Origin: DATGKK01 sp035294725
Lineage (GTDB): Bacteria; Actinomycetota; Acidimicrobiia; Acidimicrobiales; Bog-793
Assembly: GCA_035294725.1 (NCBI GenBank)
Contig: DATGKK010000050.1
Location: 1 to 27,988 of the forward strand
Length of the DNA: 27,988 nt
Direction: 5' to 3'
Shown piece by piece: positions 7,866 to 14,759 of the stretch. Numbering within the stretch: position 1 is the stretch's first letter; each line of letters opens with the position of its first letter. Below the pieces are notes generated by a model. The model had not been told where the DNA came from, did no database searches, and was given only the letters and a program-made list of their open reading frames with translations. Position numbers and translations under genes: made by a program.

Positions 7866-8932
7866 GCGTGCCCGGCCGCCGACCGGACGGCGCCTCGCAC
7901 GGCGCCGGGCGCGCCGTCGTCCTCGGGGCAGGCGCCGGGGCCGCAGCAGGCCTCGCCGGGGTTGCCGCCCTGCGTGCGCGGCGCCGGCGAGGCGAGCTCG
8001 CCCCCGGAGCCCCTGGCCGGCCCGAGCACGCCGGCGAGCTCGCCCTCCCCGAGGGCGCCCGCCACCTCGACGTTCCGGTGCGGGACGGGGGCAGCATCCA
8101 CGTCGTCGAGCACGGCGCCGGCCCGCCCATCCTCCTCGTCCACGGGATCACGCTGCAGGCCGCGGTCTGGGCGGGGCAGCTTCGCGACCTCGGGCCGCGC
8201 CACCGCATGATCGCCCTCGACGTGCGCGGGCACGGTGCCTCGGTCCCCGGCGGTGCCGGCCTCACGATCGCGGCGGTCGCCGATGACATCGCGGATGTGC
8301 TCGAGGCGTTCGACCTCCGCTCGGTGACGGTGGCCGGCCACTCGATGGGTGGGATGGCCCTCCTGCGCTTCCTGCGCCGCCACGCGAGGGTCGTCGCCGA
8401 GCGGGTCGGCGCTCTCGCCGTCGTCTCGAGCTCGGGCGGCCTCGACCTCCCCTTCGGGAGCGGGGGCCGGCTCGTGCCCCGGGCGGCCGAGCTGGCCGTC
8501 GCCGGGCACCGGCGGATCGATCGCCCGGGCTCGGTCCTCCTCCCCGGGGGCGCCGCGGGCGAGCGGCTCGCCCGGATGGCCTTCGGCCAGCGCCCGGCGC
8601 CAGAGGCGGTGCGAAGGACGCTCGATCTCAGCCGTGAGATGGCGCCCGCCTCGTTCGTCGCCTTCCTCCCCGAGCTCGCCCGCTTCGACGAGAAGGCGCC
8701 GTTCGACCCGCCCGGCGTCCCGTCCGTCGTCGTGGTGGGGGACCGGGACCGGCTCACCCCACCCCGCTACGGCGCCGCGGTCGCCCGGAGCCTGCCCGGA
8801 TCGCGCCTCGTCGTGTGGCGGGGAGCCGGCCACATGCTCATGTACGAGCGCCGGGAGGGGCTCGATTGGCTGCTCGACGAGCTCTCGGGCGCAGCGGCCG
8901 GCGGGCGGGACCTCGCGGCGGACCCTCGGTAG
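7862..8932 (+). CDS. Alpha/beta-fold hydrolase with N-terminal membrane anchor
   Basis: This is a serine hydrolase of unknown substrate, 356 residues long. After a short polar start, about residues 18-36 form an Ala/Gly-rich hydrophobic segment followed by RARRRR, which is a signal anchor or uncleaved signal. The hydrolase core follows: LLVHGITLQAAVW (oxyanion HG), DVRGHGAS, the nucleophile elbow GHSMGG with Ser161, a candidate acid in GDRDRLTP and the catalytic His in GAGHML. The GTG at 7862 overlaps the alr stop by 4 nt; a GTG two codons later is an alternative. A membrane-linked alpha/beta hydrolase between alr and tsaE is, from my knowledge of the phylum, common in Actinomycetota such as Streptomyces. 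That suggests a conserved but uncharacterised envelope or lipid role. Confidence 0.85.
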   Translation: MSVPGRRPDGASHGAGRAVVLGAGAGAAAGLAGVAALRARRRRGELAPGAPGRPEHAGELALPEGARHLDVPVRDGGSIHVVEHGAGPPILLVHGITLQAAVWAGQLRDLGPRHRMIALDVRGHGASVPGGAGLTIAAVADDIADVLEAFDLRSVTVAGHSMGGMALLRFLRRHARVVAERVGALAVVSSSGGLDLPFGSGGRLVPRAAELAVAGHRRIDRPGSVLLPGGAAGERLARMAFGQRPAPEAVRRTLDLSREMAPASFVAFLPELARFDEKAPFDPPGVPSVVVVGDRDRLTPPRYGAAVARSLPGSRLVVWRGAGHMLMYERREGLDWLLDELSGAAAGGRDLAADPR

Positions 8933-8935
8933 CAT
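8930..8935 (+). promoter_or_regulatory. Candidate leaderless -10 element of the udg-tsaE-tsaB-rimI-tsaD unit
   Basis: TAGCAT overlaps the stop codon of the preceding hydrolase gene and ends 6 nt before the GTG start of the glycosylase gene. GGGACC (8907-8912), 17 bp upstream, is a weak -35 match. There is no Shine-Dalgarno before that GTG, which fits leaderless translation. Confidence 0.45.
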
Positions 8936-8941
8936 CCCAGC

Positions 8942-9499
8942 GTGCCGACCCTCGCGCTCGTGGAGGCCGACGCGAAGGCGTGCGTCGCCTGCCCGCTCGC
9001 GGCCACCCGCACCCAGGTGGTCTTCGCCCGCGGGGACGGCTCCTCCGGGCTCATGTTCGTCGGGGAGGCGCCCGGGCGGGACGAGGACCTGCAGGGCGCC
9101 CCGTTCGTCGGCCGCTCGGGCCAGCTCCTCGACCGCCTCGTGGCAGAGGAGCTTGGGCTCGCCCGGGACGAGTACTACGTCGCGAACGTCGTGAAGTGCC
9201 GGCCCCCCGGCAACCGGGACCCGCTCCCCGAGGAGATCGCCGCCTGCCACCACTTCCTCGACGCGCAGATCGGCGAGGTGGCGCCCCGGGTGATCGTCAC
9301 GCTCGGGAACTTCGCCACCCGCTACCTGCTCGCCACGACCGAGGGGATCACCCGGCTCCGGGGCCGGAGCTACCCCTACCGGGACGGCATCGAGATCGTC
9401 CCGACCTTCCACCCTTCGGCCGCGCTCCGCTCGGGCGGGGCGGTGGTGGCCGACATGAGGGCGGACCTCATCCGGGCGAAGCGGGCTCTCGCGAGATGA
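8942..9499 (+). CDS. Family 4 (4Fe-4S) uracil-DNA glycosylase
   Basis: Family 4 UDGs remove uracil from DNA to start base-excision repair. The 185-residue product has the four cluster cysteines expected for the family: Cys14 and Cys17 (ACVACPLA), Cys86 (VKCRPPGN) and Cys102. The active-site block GEAPGRDEDLQGAPFVGRSGQLLD spans about 41-64, and FHPSA has His157 in the C-terminal uracil-recognition loop. GTG 8942 is chosen because it directly precedes the conserved N-terminus and follows a leaderless-type -10. The stop overlaps the tsaE ATG by 4 nt, which puts a DNA repair gene at the head of the t6A operon. The related subgroup fused to DNA polymerase is excluded by length and by the free-standing gene. 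Confidence 0.93.
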   Translation: MPTLALVEADAKACVACPLAATRTQVVFARGDGSSGLMFVGEAPGRDEDLQGAPFVGRSGQLLDRLVAEELGLARDEYYVANVVKCRPPGNRDPLPEEIAACHHFLDAQIGEVAPRVIVTLGNFATRYLLATTEGITRLRGRSYPYRDGIEIVPTFHPSAALRSGGAVVADMRADLIRAKRALAR

Positions 9500-9954
9500 T
9501 CCCACGCCGCACGAGGAGCACCTCGCCCGACGAGACCCGGGCCGCCGGCCGGGCCCTCGCCGGCGCGCTCGAGCCCGGCGACGTCGTCCTCCTCGTCGGC
9601 GGCCTCGGGGCGGGCAAGACGACGTTCGTGCAGGGGGTGGCCGAGGGCCTCGGCGTCACCGAGGACGTGACGAGCCCGACCTTCACCCTCTGCCAGCTCT
9701 ACCGGGGCCGGCTGCGGGTCCTGCACGCCGACCTGTGGCGACTCGAGCGCCTCGCCGAGGTCGTCGACCTCGCCCTCGACGAGGGGCTCGAGGAGGGCGG
9801 GGTGCTCCTTGCGGAGTGGGGCGAGGGCGCCGAGGAGCTCTTCGGGGAGGAGGCGCTCGTCGTCACCTTCGACCAGGGCGAGGGTGAGACGGACCGGGAG
9901 ATCACCTTCGAGCCCCGCGGTGGCCGGTGGTCGTACCGCATCGAGGCGGCGTGA
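9496..9954 (+). CDS. tsaE: tRNA t6A synthesis ATPase TsaE
   Basis: TsaE is the small ATPase of the bacterial threonylcarbamoyl-adenosine (t6A37) system and drives turnover of the TsaB-TsaD complex. The 152-residue protein has a Walker A loop GGLGAGKTTF with Lys41. The TsaE-specific TSPTFTL block follows, then the HADLWRLE strand with the acidic Walker B-like residue, and LLAEWGEGAEELF. ATG 9496 overlaps the upstream stop (ATGA), and the tsaE stop in turn overlaps the tsaB GTG. This tight coupling matches the stoichiometric partnership of TsaE, TsaB and TsaD. Confidence 0.96.
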   Translation: MIPRRTRSTSPDETRAAGRALAGALEPGDVVLLVGGLGAGKTTFVQGVAEGLGVTEDVTSPTFTLCQLYRGRLRVLHADLWRLERLAEVVDLALDEGLEEGGVLLAEWGEGAEELFGEEALVVTFDQGEGETDREITFEPRGGRWSYRIEAA

Positions 9955-10679
9955 CCCGCGTCCTTGCCATCGAGTCGGCCACCGGGGCCGTCGGTGCCGC
10001 CCTCTGCGAGGACGGCCGGGTCGTGGCCGAGCTCACCGTCCACACCGCCCGCCGGCACGTGGAGCTGCTCCATCCGGCGATCGACGAGGTCTGCTCGCTT
10101 GCCGGCATCCGCCTCGGCGACCTCGGCGCCGTCGGCGTCGACGTCGGGCCAGGCCTGTTCACCGGCATCCGCGTGGGCGTCGCGGCCGCGAAGGCCATCG
10201 CGCTCGCCCTCGACCTGCCGGCGGTCGGGGTGACGAGCCTCGAGGCGCTCGAGGCGGCCGCCTCTGCCACGGTGCCGGCGGGCGGGGTCGTGGTGCCGGT
10301 CGTGGACCTCCGCCGGGGTGAGGTGGGCTGGTCGGTCGGCGGCAAGGTCGGCTGGGGCCGGCCCGAGCGGCTCGTGGAGCAGCTCTCGGCCGCACTCGGC
10401 GGCGGCGAGGGGCCTTCTCCGTCGGTGGTGCTCGCCGGCGACGGTGCCCTTCGCTACCGGGAGCTGCTCGAAGCTCCGCCGGGAGGCGCCGGTGCGTGGC
10501 GGGTCGCCGGGAGCCTTGTCGCCACGCCTCCGGTAGCCTGCGTGGCCGTGCTGGCCTGCGCCGCGTTGTCCGAGGGGCGCGAGGTGGACGCCGCCCGTCT
10601 CGCCCCGTGCTACCTACGCGAGGCCGACGCCCGGATCAACTGGACGACACGGCACGACCGGCCCCAGGAAGGCAGATGA
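9951..10679 (+). CDS. tsaB: tRNA t6A synthesis protein TsaB
   Basis: TsaB is the catalytically inactive ASKHA-fold partner that dimerises with TsaD in t6A formation. The 242-residue product begins (V)TRVLAIESATGAVGAAL and contains HVELLHPAIDEV and VDVGPGLFTGIRVGVAAAKAIALALDLPAVGVTSLEAL, which is the diagnostic TsaB block. GTG 9951 overlaps the tsaE stop by 4 nt. An upstream in-frame ATG at 9927 lies inside tsaE and would put extra residues before the first beta strand, so it is rejected. The C-terminus ends in ATGA overlap with rimI. Confidence 0.95.
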   Translation: MTRVLAIESATGAVGAALCEDGRVVAELTVHTARRHVELLHPAIDEVCSLAGIRLGDLGAVGVDVGPGLFTGIRVGVAAAKAIALALDLPAVGVTSLEALEAAASATVPAGGVVVPVVDLRRGEVGWSVGGKVGWGRPERLVEQLSAALGGGEGPSPSVVLAGDGALRYRELLEAPPGGAGAWRVAGSLVATPPVACVAVLACAALSEGREVDAARLAPCYLREADARINWTTRHDRPQEGR

Positions 10680-11311
10680 CGGTGTCCCTCTGGCGAGCTG
10701 CCGCCCACCGGCGCAGCCGGCACCAGGCCGGCGGCGACGGGGTCGTGATCGCGCCCATGCGCCGGCGCCACCTCAAGTCCGTCGTCGCGATCGAGCAGCA
10801 GGTCTTCCCGACGCCGTGGTCCCTCTCGCTCTACCTCTCCGAGCTAGCGATGGGGTCGAACCGCTCCTACGTCGTGGCGCTCGGGCCCGGGAGCGAGGTG
10901 GTCGGCTATGCCGGGCTGATGCTGGCCGTCGGGGAGGGGCACGTGACGACGATCGGCGTCTCTCCCCGCTGGCAGCGCCGCGGGATCGGCCGCCGGCTCC
11001 TGTTCGAGCTGGCCACGACGGCCCGCTCCCGGGGCGCCGAGGACCTCACGCTCGAGGTCCGGGTGACCAACACGGGCGCCCAGGCGCTCTACCACGAGTT
11101 CGGGTTCGCCCCGGCCGGGATCCGCAAGAACTACTACGCCGAGGTCAACGAGGACGCGATCGTGATGTGGGCGCATGAGATCCAGTCCGAGGAGTACGGC
11201 CGCCGGCTCGAGCTCATCGCCGGCCGGATCGGCTCCGCCGGCGCGAAGCCGAGCGACGGCGCCCCCGCCGGCGGCCGGCTCAGCCTCGGCGAGGGGGAGC
11301 CGGCGACGTGA
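10676..11311 (+). CDS. rimI: Ribosomal-protein S18-alanine N-acetyltransferase RimI (GNAT)
   Basis: RimI acetylates the N-terminal alanine of S18 and sometimes other proteins. The 211-residue product has a GNAT domain at about residues 22-170: IEQQVFPTPWS, the acetyl-CoA pyrophosphate loop in VSPRWQRRGIGRRLL (95-109), LEVRVTNTGAQALYHEFGF and RKNYYAEVNEDAIVMW. The VFP-PWS and YY-EDA-VM residues are typical of RimI rather than of other GNATs. It carries about 20 extra basic residues before the domain and about 35 polar residues after it. ATG 10676 overlaps the tsaB stop with AGGAAGG (10666-10672) only 3 nt away; GTG at 10682 has a better spacing of 9 nt and may be the real start. The stop overlaps tsaD. 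Confidence 0.92.
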   Translation: MTVSLWRAAAHRRSRHQAGGDGVVIAPMRRRHLKSVVAIEQQVFPTPWSLSLYLSELAMGSNRSYVVALGPGSEVVGYAGLMLAVGEGHVTTIGVSPRWQRRGIGRRLLFELATTARSRGAEDLTLEVRVTNTGAQALYHEFGFAPAGIRKNYYAEVNEDAIVMWAHEIQSEEYGRRLELIAGRIGSAGAKPSDGAPAGGRLSLGEGEPAT

Positions 11312-12345
11312 CGAGCGGGCGCGTTCTCGCCATCGAGACCTCGTGCGACGAGACGGCGGCGGCCGTGGTCGACGGCGGCCGCACGGTCGTGTCGAGCGTC
11401 GTGTCGAGCCAGGTCGACCTCCATGCCCGCTACGGCGGCGTCGTGCCCGAGCTCGCGAGCCGGGCCCATACCGAGCTCATCGTGCCCGTCGTCACCGAGG
11501 CGCTCGCCGGAGCGGGCCTCGACCCGCAGGGGCGGGGCGAGCGCCCCGTCGAGGCAGTGGCGGCCACCGTCGGGCCGGGCCTCGTCGGCGCCCTCCTCGT
11601 CGGGGTGTCGGCCGCCAAGGCCCTTGCCATGGCCTGGGAGGTCCCCTTCGTCGGGGTCAACCACCTCGAGGGCCACCTGTACGCCTCGCTCCTCGAGGAC
11701 CCCGACCTCGAGATGCCGGTCGCCATCCTCCTCGTCTCGGGCGGGCACACCCTGCTCGTGTCGATGGAGGGTCCGGGCCGCTACGAGGTGGTCGGCCGGA
11801 CCCGGGACGACGCCGCCGGGGAGGCCTTCGACAAGGTCGCCCGGTACCTCGGCCTCGGCTACCCCGGTGGCCCGGCCATCGACCGGGCGGCCCGCGCCGG
11901 CGACCCGGCCGCGGTCGCGCTGCCCCGGGCCTGGCTCGAGGAGGGCTCGCTCGACTTCTCGTTCTCGGGGCTGAAGACGGCAGTGGTCAACCACGTGAGG
12001 GCTCACCCGGAGGTGGCGACCGAGGACGTGGCGGCCTCGTTCCAGCGCGCCGTCGTCGACGTGCTCGTCGCGAAGGCGCTCGAGGCGGCGAGGCGGATCG
12101 GCGCCCGGGGGATCTGCCTCGCCGGGGGGGTCGCCGCCAACTCCGAGCTGCGGGAGCGGGCGACGGCGGGCGGCGAGGCGGCCGGGCTCAGGGTCTTTGT
12201 CCCCTCACGCTCGATGTGCACCGACAACGCGGCGATGATCGGGGCGGCCGGCTACTTCCGGCTGCGCGGGGTCGGGCCGAGCAGCCTCGGGACGGGGGCC
12301 GAGCCATCGCTCGGGATGCGGGAGCCAGGGGCGACCCTCGGCTGA
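11308..12345 (+). CDS. tsaD: tRNA N6-adenosine threonylcarbamoyltransferase TsaD
   Basis: TsaD transfers the threonylcarbamoyl group from threonylcarbamoyl-AMP to A37 of ANN-decoding tRNAs. The 345-residue product shows AIETSCDETAAAVV at the N-terminus, the metal-binding HLEGH with His119 and His123, LLVSGGHTLL, GEAFDKVARYLGLGYPGGPAID, FSFSGLKTAV, and CLAGGVAANSELR with CTDNAAMIG near the C-terminus. All are full-length Kae1/TsaD features. GTG 11308 overlaps the rimI stop by 4 nt, so udg through tsaD is one overlapping unit. The TsaC/Sua5 enzyme that makes the intermediate is not in this window. Confidence 0.97.
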   Translation: MTSGRVLAIETSCDETAAAVVDGGRTVVSSVVSSQVDLHARYGGVVPELASRAHTELIVPVVTEALAGAGLDPQGRGERPVEAVAATVGPGLVGALLVGVSAAKALAMAWEVPFVGVNHLEGHLYASLLEDPDLEMPVAILLVSGGHTLLVSMEGPGRYEVVGRTRDDAAGEAFDKVARYLGLGYPGGPAIDRAARAGDPAAVALPRAWLEEGSLDFSFSGLKTAVVNHVRAHPEVATEDVAASFQRAVVDVLVAKALEAARRIGARGICLAGGVAANSELRERATAGGEAAGLRVFVPSRSMCTDNAAMIGAAGYFRLRGVGPSSLGTGAEPSLGMREPGATLG

Positions 12346-12415
12346 CGAGTGGCGGCCCGGGCCGTGACGCTCGAAGCAGCCGCTGTGCTGGGCTTCTGGC
12401 ACTCTCGCCCCCCGG

Positions 12416-12444
12416 TTGCCAGCCGGCCCCGGAGTTGCTATCGT
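12416..12444 (+). promoter_or_regulatory. groESL promoter
   Basis: TTGCCA (12416-12421), a 17-bp spacer and TATCGT (12439-12444) form a near-consensus vegetative promoter. The last base of the -10 is the first base of the CIRCE operator, so a repressor bound there would block RNA polymerase. Transcription should start near 12451, inside the operator. Confidence 0.8.
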
Positions 12445-12470
12445 TAGCACTCAGAACGTGAGAGTGCTAA
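12444..12470 (+). promoter_or_regulatory. CIRCE operator (HrcA binding site)
   Basis: A perfect inverted repeat TTAGCACTC (12444-12452), a 9-nt spacer (12453-12461) and GAGTGCTAA (12462-12470). This is the canonical 9-9-9 CIRCE consensus without a mismatch. It is bound by the heat-shock repressor HrcA, whose activity depends on GroEL, giving feedback control. It also forms a hairpin at the 5' end of the transcript. hrcA is not in the window. Confidence 0.95.
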
Positions 12471-12496
12471 CGGAGCCAGATCAGGAGGCCCCTTCA

Positions 12497-12790
12497 ATGA
12501 ACCTGCAACCACTCGAGGACCGCATCGTCGTGCGTCCGAGCGAGTCGGAGGAGACCACCGCCTCCGGCCTCGTCATCCCCGACACCGCCAAGGAGAAGCC
12601 CCAGCAGGGCGAGGTGCTCGCCGTCGGCCCGGGCCGCCGGGCAGACAACACGGGCGAGCTCATCCCGCTCGACGTCGCCGTCGGCGACAAGGTCGTCTAC
12701 TCCAAGTACGGCGGCACCGAGATCACGATCGAGGGCGAGGACCTGCTCATCCTCTCGAGCCGGGACGTCCTCGCCAAGGTGGGCAAGTAA
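12497..12790 (+). CDS. groES: Co-chaperonin GroES
   Basis: GroES is the 10-kDa heptameric lid of the GroEL folding chamber. The 97-residue protein shows NLQPLEDRIVVRP at the N-terminus, a mobile loop with ETTASGLVIPDTAKEKPQQGEVLAVGPG, VGDKVVYSKYGGTEI and a C-terminal EGEDLLILSSRDVLA. ATG 12497 has AGGAGG (12483-12488) 8 nt upstream, one of the strongest ribosome-binding sites in the window. Expression is controlled by the CIRCE-overlapped promoter. The stop TAATG overlaps the groEL ATG by one base. Confidence 0.98.
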   Translation: MNLQPLEDRIVVRPSESEETTASGLVIPDTAKEKPQQGEVLAVGPGRRADNTGELIPLDVAVGDKVVYSKYGGTEITIEGEDLLILSSRDVLAKVGK

Positions 12791-14418
12791 TGGCCAAGCA
12801 GCTGGCGTTCGACGAGTCGGCCCGGCGCCGCCTCGAGGCCGGCGTCAACAAGCTGGCCGACACCGTCAAGGTGACGCTCGGGCCGAAGGGCCGCAACGTC
12901 GTGCTCGACAAGAAGTTCGGCGCCCCGACGATCACCAACGACGGCGTCACCATCGCCCGTGACATCGAGCTCGAGGACCCCTACGAGAACATGGGGGCCC
13001 AGCTCGTGAAGGAGGTGGCGACGAAGACGAACGACGTCGCCGGGGACGGGACGACGACGGCCACCGTGCTCGCCCAGGCCCTCGTGCGCGAGGGCCTGCG
13101 CAACGTGGCGGCCGGCGCCAACCCGATGGCGCTGAAGCGCGGCATCGAGGCCGCGGTCGCCGCCGCGGTCGAGTCGATCCGCAACCAGGCCAGAGAGATC
13201 GAGGGCCGCAAGGAGATCGCCCAGGTCGCGGCGATCTCGGCCGCTGACGAGAGCATCGGCGAGGTGCTCGCCGAGGCGATCGACAAGGTCGGCAAGGACG
13301 GCACGGTCACGGTCGAGGAGTCGAACACCTTCGGGCTCGAGCTCGAGTTCACCGAGGGCATGCAGTTCGACAAGGGCTACCTCTCGCCCTACTTCGTGAC
13401 CGACCCCGAGCGCCAGGAGGCGGTCCTCGAGGATCCCTACATCCTCGTCGTCAACTCCAAGGTGAGCTCGGTCCACGACCTCGTGCCCGTGCTCGAGCGA
13501 GTCATGCAGTCGGGCAAGCCGCTGCTGCTCATCGCCGAGGACGTCGAGGGCGAGGCGCTCGCCACCCTCGTGGTCAACAAGATCCGCGGGCTGTTCTCCT
13601 CGGTCGCCGTGAAGGCGCCGGGCTTCGGCGAGCGGCGCAAGGCGCAGCTCGGCGACATCGCCGTGCTGACCGGCGCCCAGGTCATCTCCGAGGAGGTCGG
13701 CCTCAAGCTCGAGAACACCACGCTCGACCTGCTCGGCCGGGCGCGCCGGGTCGTCGTGACCAAGGACGACACGACGATCATCGACGGCGCCGGGGCCGAG
13801 GAGGACGTGAAGGGCCGGATCGCCCAGATCAAGCGTGAGATCGAGGACACCGACTCCGACTGGGACCGGGAGAAGCTGCAGGAGCGGCTCGCGAAGCTCG
13901 CCGGCGGCGTCGCCGTGGTCAAGGTCGGGGCCGCGACCGAGATCGAGCTCAAAGAGAAGAAGCACCGCATCGAGGACGCCCTCTCGGCCACCCGGGCCGC
14001 CCTCGAGGAGGGCATCGTCGCCGGTGGCGGCACCGCCCTCGTCCGCAGCCGGGCTGCCCTCACCAAGGTGATCGACTCCCTCACCGGCGACGAGCAGACC
14101 GGCGCCCGCTCGGTCCACCGGGCCCTCGAGGAGCCGCTCAAGTGGATCGCCATCAACGCGGGCCTCGAGGGAGCGGTGCAGGTGCGCCACGTCGAGGAGA
14201 CCGAGGGCGCCGTCGGGCTGAACGCCCTCACCGGCAAGCTCGAGGACCTCGTGAAGGCCGGCGTCACCGACCCGGCGAAGGTCACCCGCTCGGCGCTGCA
14301 GAACGCCGCCTCGATCGCGGCGCTCCTGCTCACGACCGAGGCGATCATCGCCGACAAGCCGGAGAAGCAGCCCGCCGCGGCAGCGCCCTCGCCGGGCGGC
14401 GGCATGGGGATGATGTGA
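12790..14418 (+). CDS. groEL: 60-kDa chaperonin GroEL
   Basis: GroEL is the ATP-driven double-ring chaperonin. The 542-residue product contains the ATP-binding VTLGPKGRNVVLDKKFG and VAGDGTTTATVLAQALV, the apical-domain region around EGMQFDKGYLSPYFVT and APGFGERRKAQL, and the equatorial AALEEGIVAGGGTAL signature. It ends in GGGMGMM, the flexible Gly-Met tail of a folding-competent chaperonin. In mycobacteria the groES-linked copy often has a His-rich tail instead; here the operon copy is of the ordinary type. AAGGTGGG upstream within groES serves as ribosome-binding site, and the ATG overlaps the groES stop. A strong hairpin follows the gene. Confidence 0.98.
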   Translation: MAKQLAFDESARRRLEAGVNKLADTVKVTLGPKGRNVVLDKKFGAPTITNDGVTIARDIELEDPYENMGAQLVKEVATKTNDVAGDGTTTATVLAQALVREGLRNVAAGANPMALKRGIEAAVAAAVESIRNQAREIEGRKEIAQVAAISAADESIGEVLAEAIDKVGKDGTVTVEESNTFGLELEFTEGMQFDKGYLSPYFVTDPERQEAVLEDPYILVVNSKVSSVHDLVPVLERVMQSGKPLLLIAEDVEGEALATLVVNKIRGLFSSVAVKAPGFGERRKAQLGDIAVLTGAQVISEEVGLKLENTTLDLLGRARRVVVTKDDTTIIDGAGAEEDVKGRIAQIKREIEDTDSDWDREKLQERLAKLAGGVAVVKVGAATEIELKEKKHRIEDALSATRAALEEGIVAGGGTALVRSRAALTKVIDSLTGDEQTGARSVHRALEEPLKWIAINAGLEGAVQVRHVEETEGAVGLNALTGKLEDLVKAGVTDPAKVTRSALQNAASIAALLLTTEAIIADKPEKQPAAAAPSPGGGMGMM

Positions 14419-14755
14419 CGGGCTAACGCGCCGTCAGCTCCTCTGACAGAGCCGGGCCGTTGGCCCGGCTCTGTCGCGTGGCCGGCGAGCAGCGAGCGCC
14501 ACGGGCCGCAGCGGCCCATCACCGCTCGACCCCGTGACGGGCGAGAGCGCTCGATCGGCACCGGCCTTCGCACTGCGTCGTCGCGTAATCTGCCCCGGTG
14601 CAGCATCGGGCCGGCATGCCGTCGCGCGGGCGGAGGCCGGCACGCAGCCTCCCTGCTCGTCCCGGCCCGGATCGCCGCTCCGGTCCCCTCGCCGGCTCGC
14701 CTCGGCACCTTGCCGGTGCAGCCGGCGCAAGGGCGCCGGGGGTGAGCAGCGACCG
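14419..14755. other. Intergenic region between groEL and the first YfhO-like gene
   Basis: The stretch of about 337 nt holds the groEL terminator (14445-14475), a candidate -10 hexamer TAATCT (14586-14591) without a good -35, and a candidate 53-codon leader ORF (14598-14759). Nothing recognisable was found at 14476-14585. Confidence 0.6.
14445..14475 (+). terminator. Hairpin terminator after groEL
   Basis: GACAGAGCCGGGCC (14445-14458), loop GTT, GGCCCGGCTCTGTC (14462-14475): a perfect 14-bp stem starting 26 nt after the groEL stop. There is no U-tract, as is common for terminators in GC-rich Actinomycetota. Confidence 0.8.
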
Positions 14756-14759
14756 GTGA
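14598..14759 (+). CDS. Candidate small leader ORF (53 aa) upstream of the first YfhO-like gene
   Basis: GTG 14598 opens a 53-codon frame ending at TGA 14757-14759, which overlaps the GTG start of the downstream membrane-protein gene in a GTGA junction like those between real genes in this window. TAATCT (14586-14591) ends 6 nt before the GTG, the leaderless spacing seen elsewhere here. The predicted peptide is Arg/Pro/Gly/Ala-rich with no known motif. About three quarters of its codons end in G or C, lower than in neighbouring genes. It may be a translated leader or a chance frame in GC-rich DNA. Confidence 0.3.
   Translation: MQHRAGMPSRGRRPARSLPARPGPDRRSGPLAGSPRHLAGAAGARAPGVSSDR

Noticed and set aside
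10534..10539. TAGCCT followed by GTG codons inside tsaB
   Set aside because: It lies within coding sequence (PVACVAV) and no gene starts there; it is likely a chance occurrence of the -10-like hexamer.
12353..12364. CGGCCCGGGCCG palindrome after tsaD as a terminator
   Set aside because: As a hairpin it has only a 4-bp stem with a 4-nt loop and no U-tract; such palindromes are expected by chance in this GC-rich DNA.
14534..14755. Upstream extension of the first YfhO-like protein by 74 codons
   Set aside because: The extension is Arg/Pro/Cys-rich and unlike the paralogue, whose N-terminus aligns with GTG 14756; this start also has a purine-rich site upstream.
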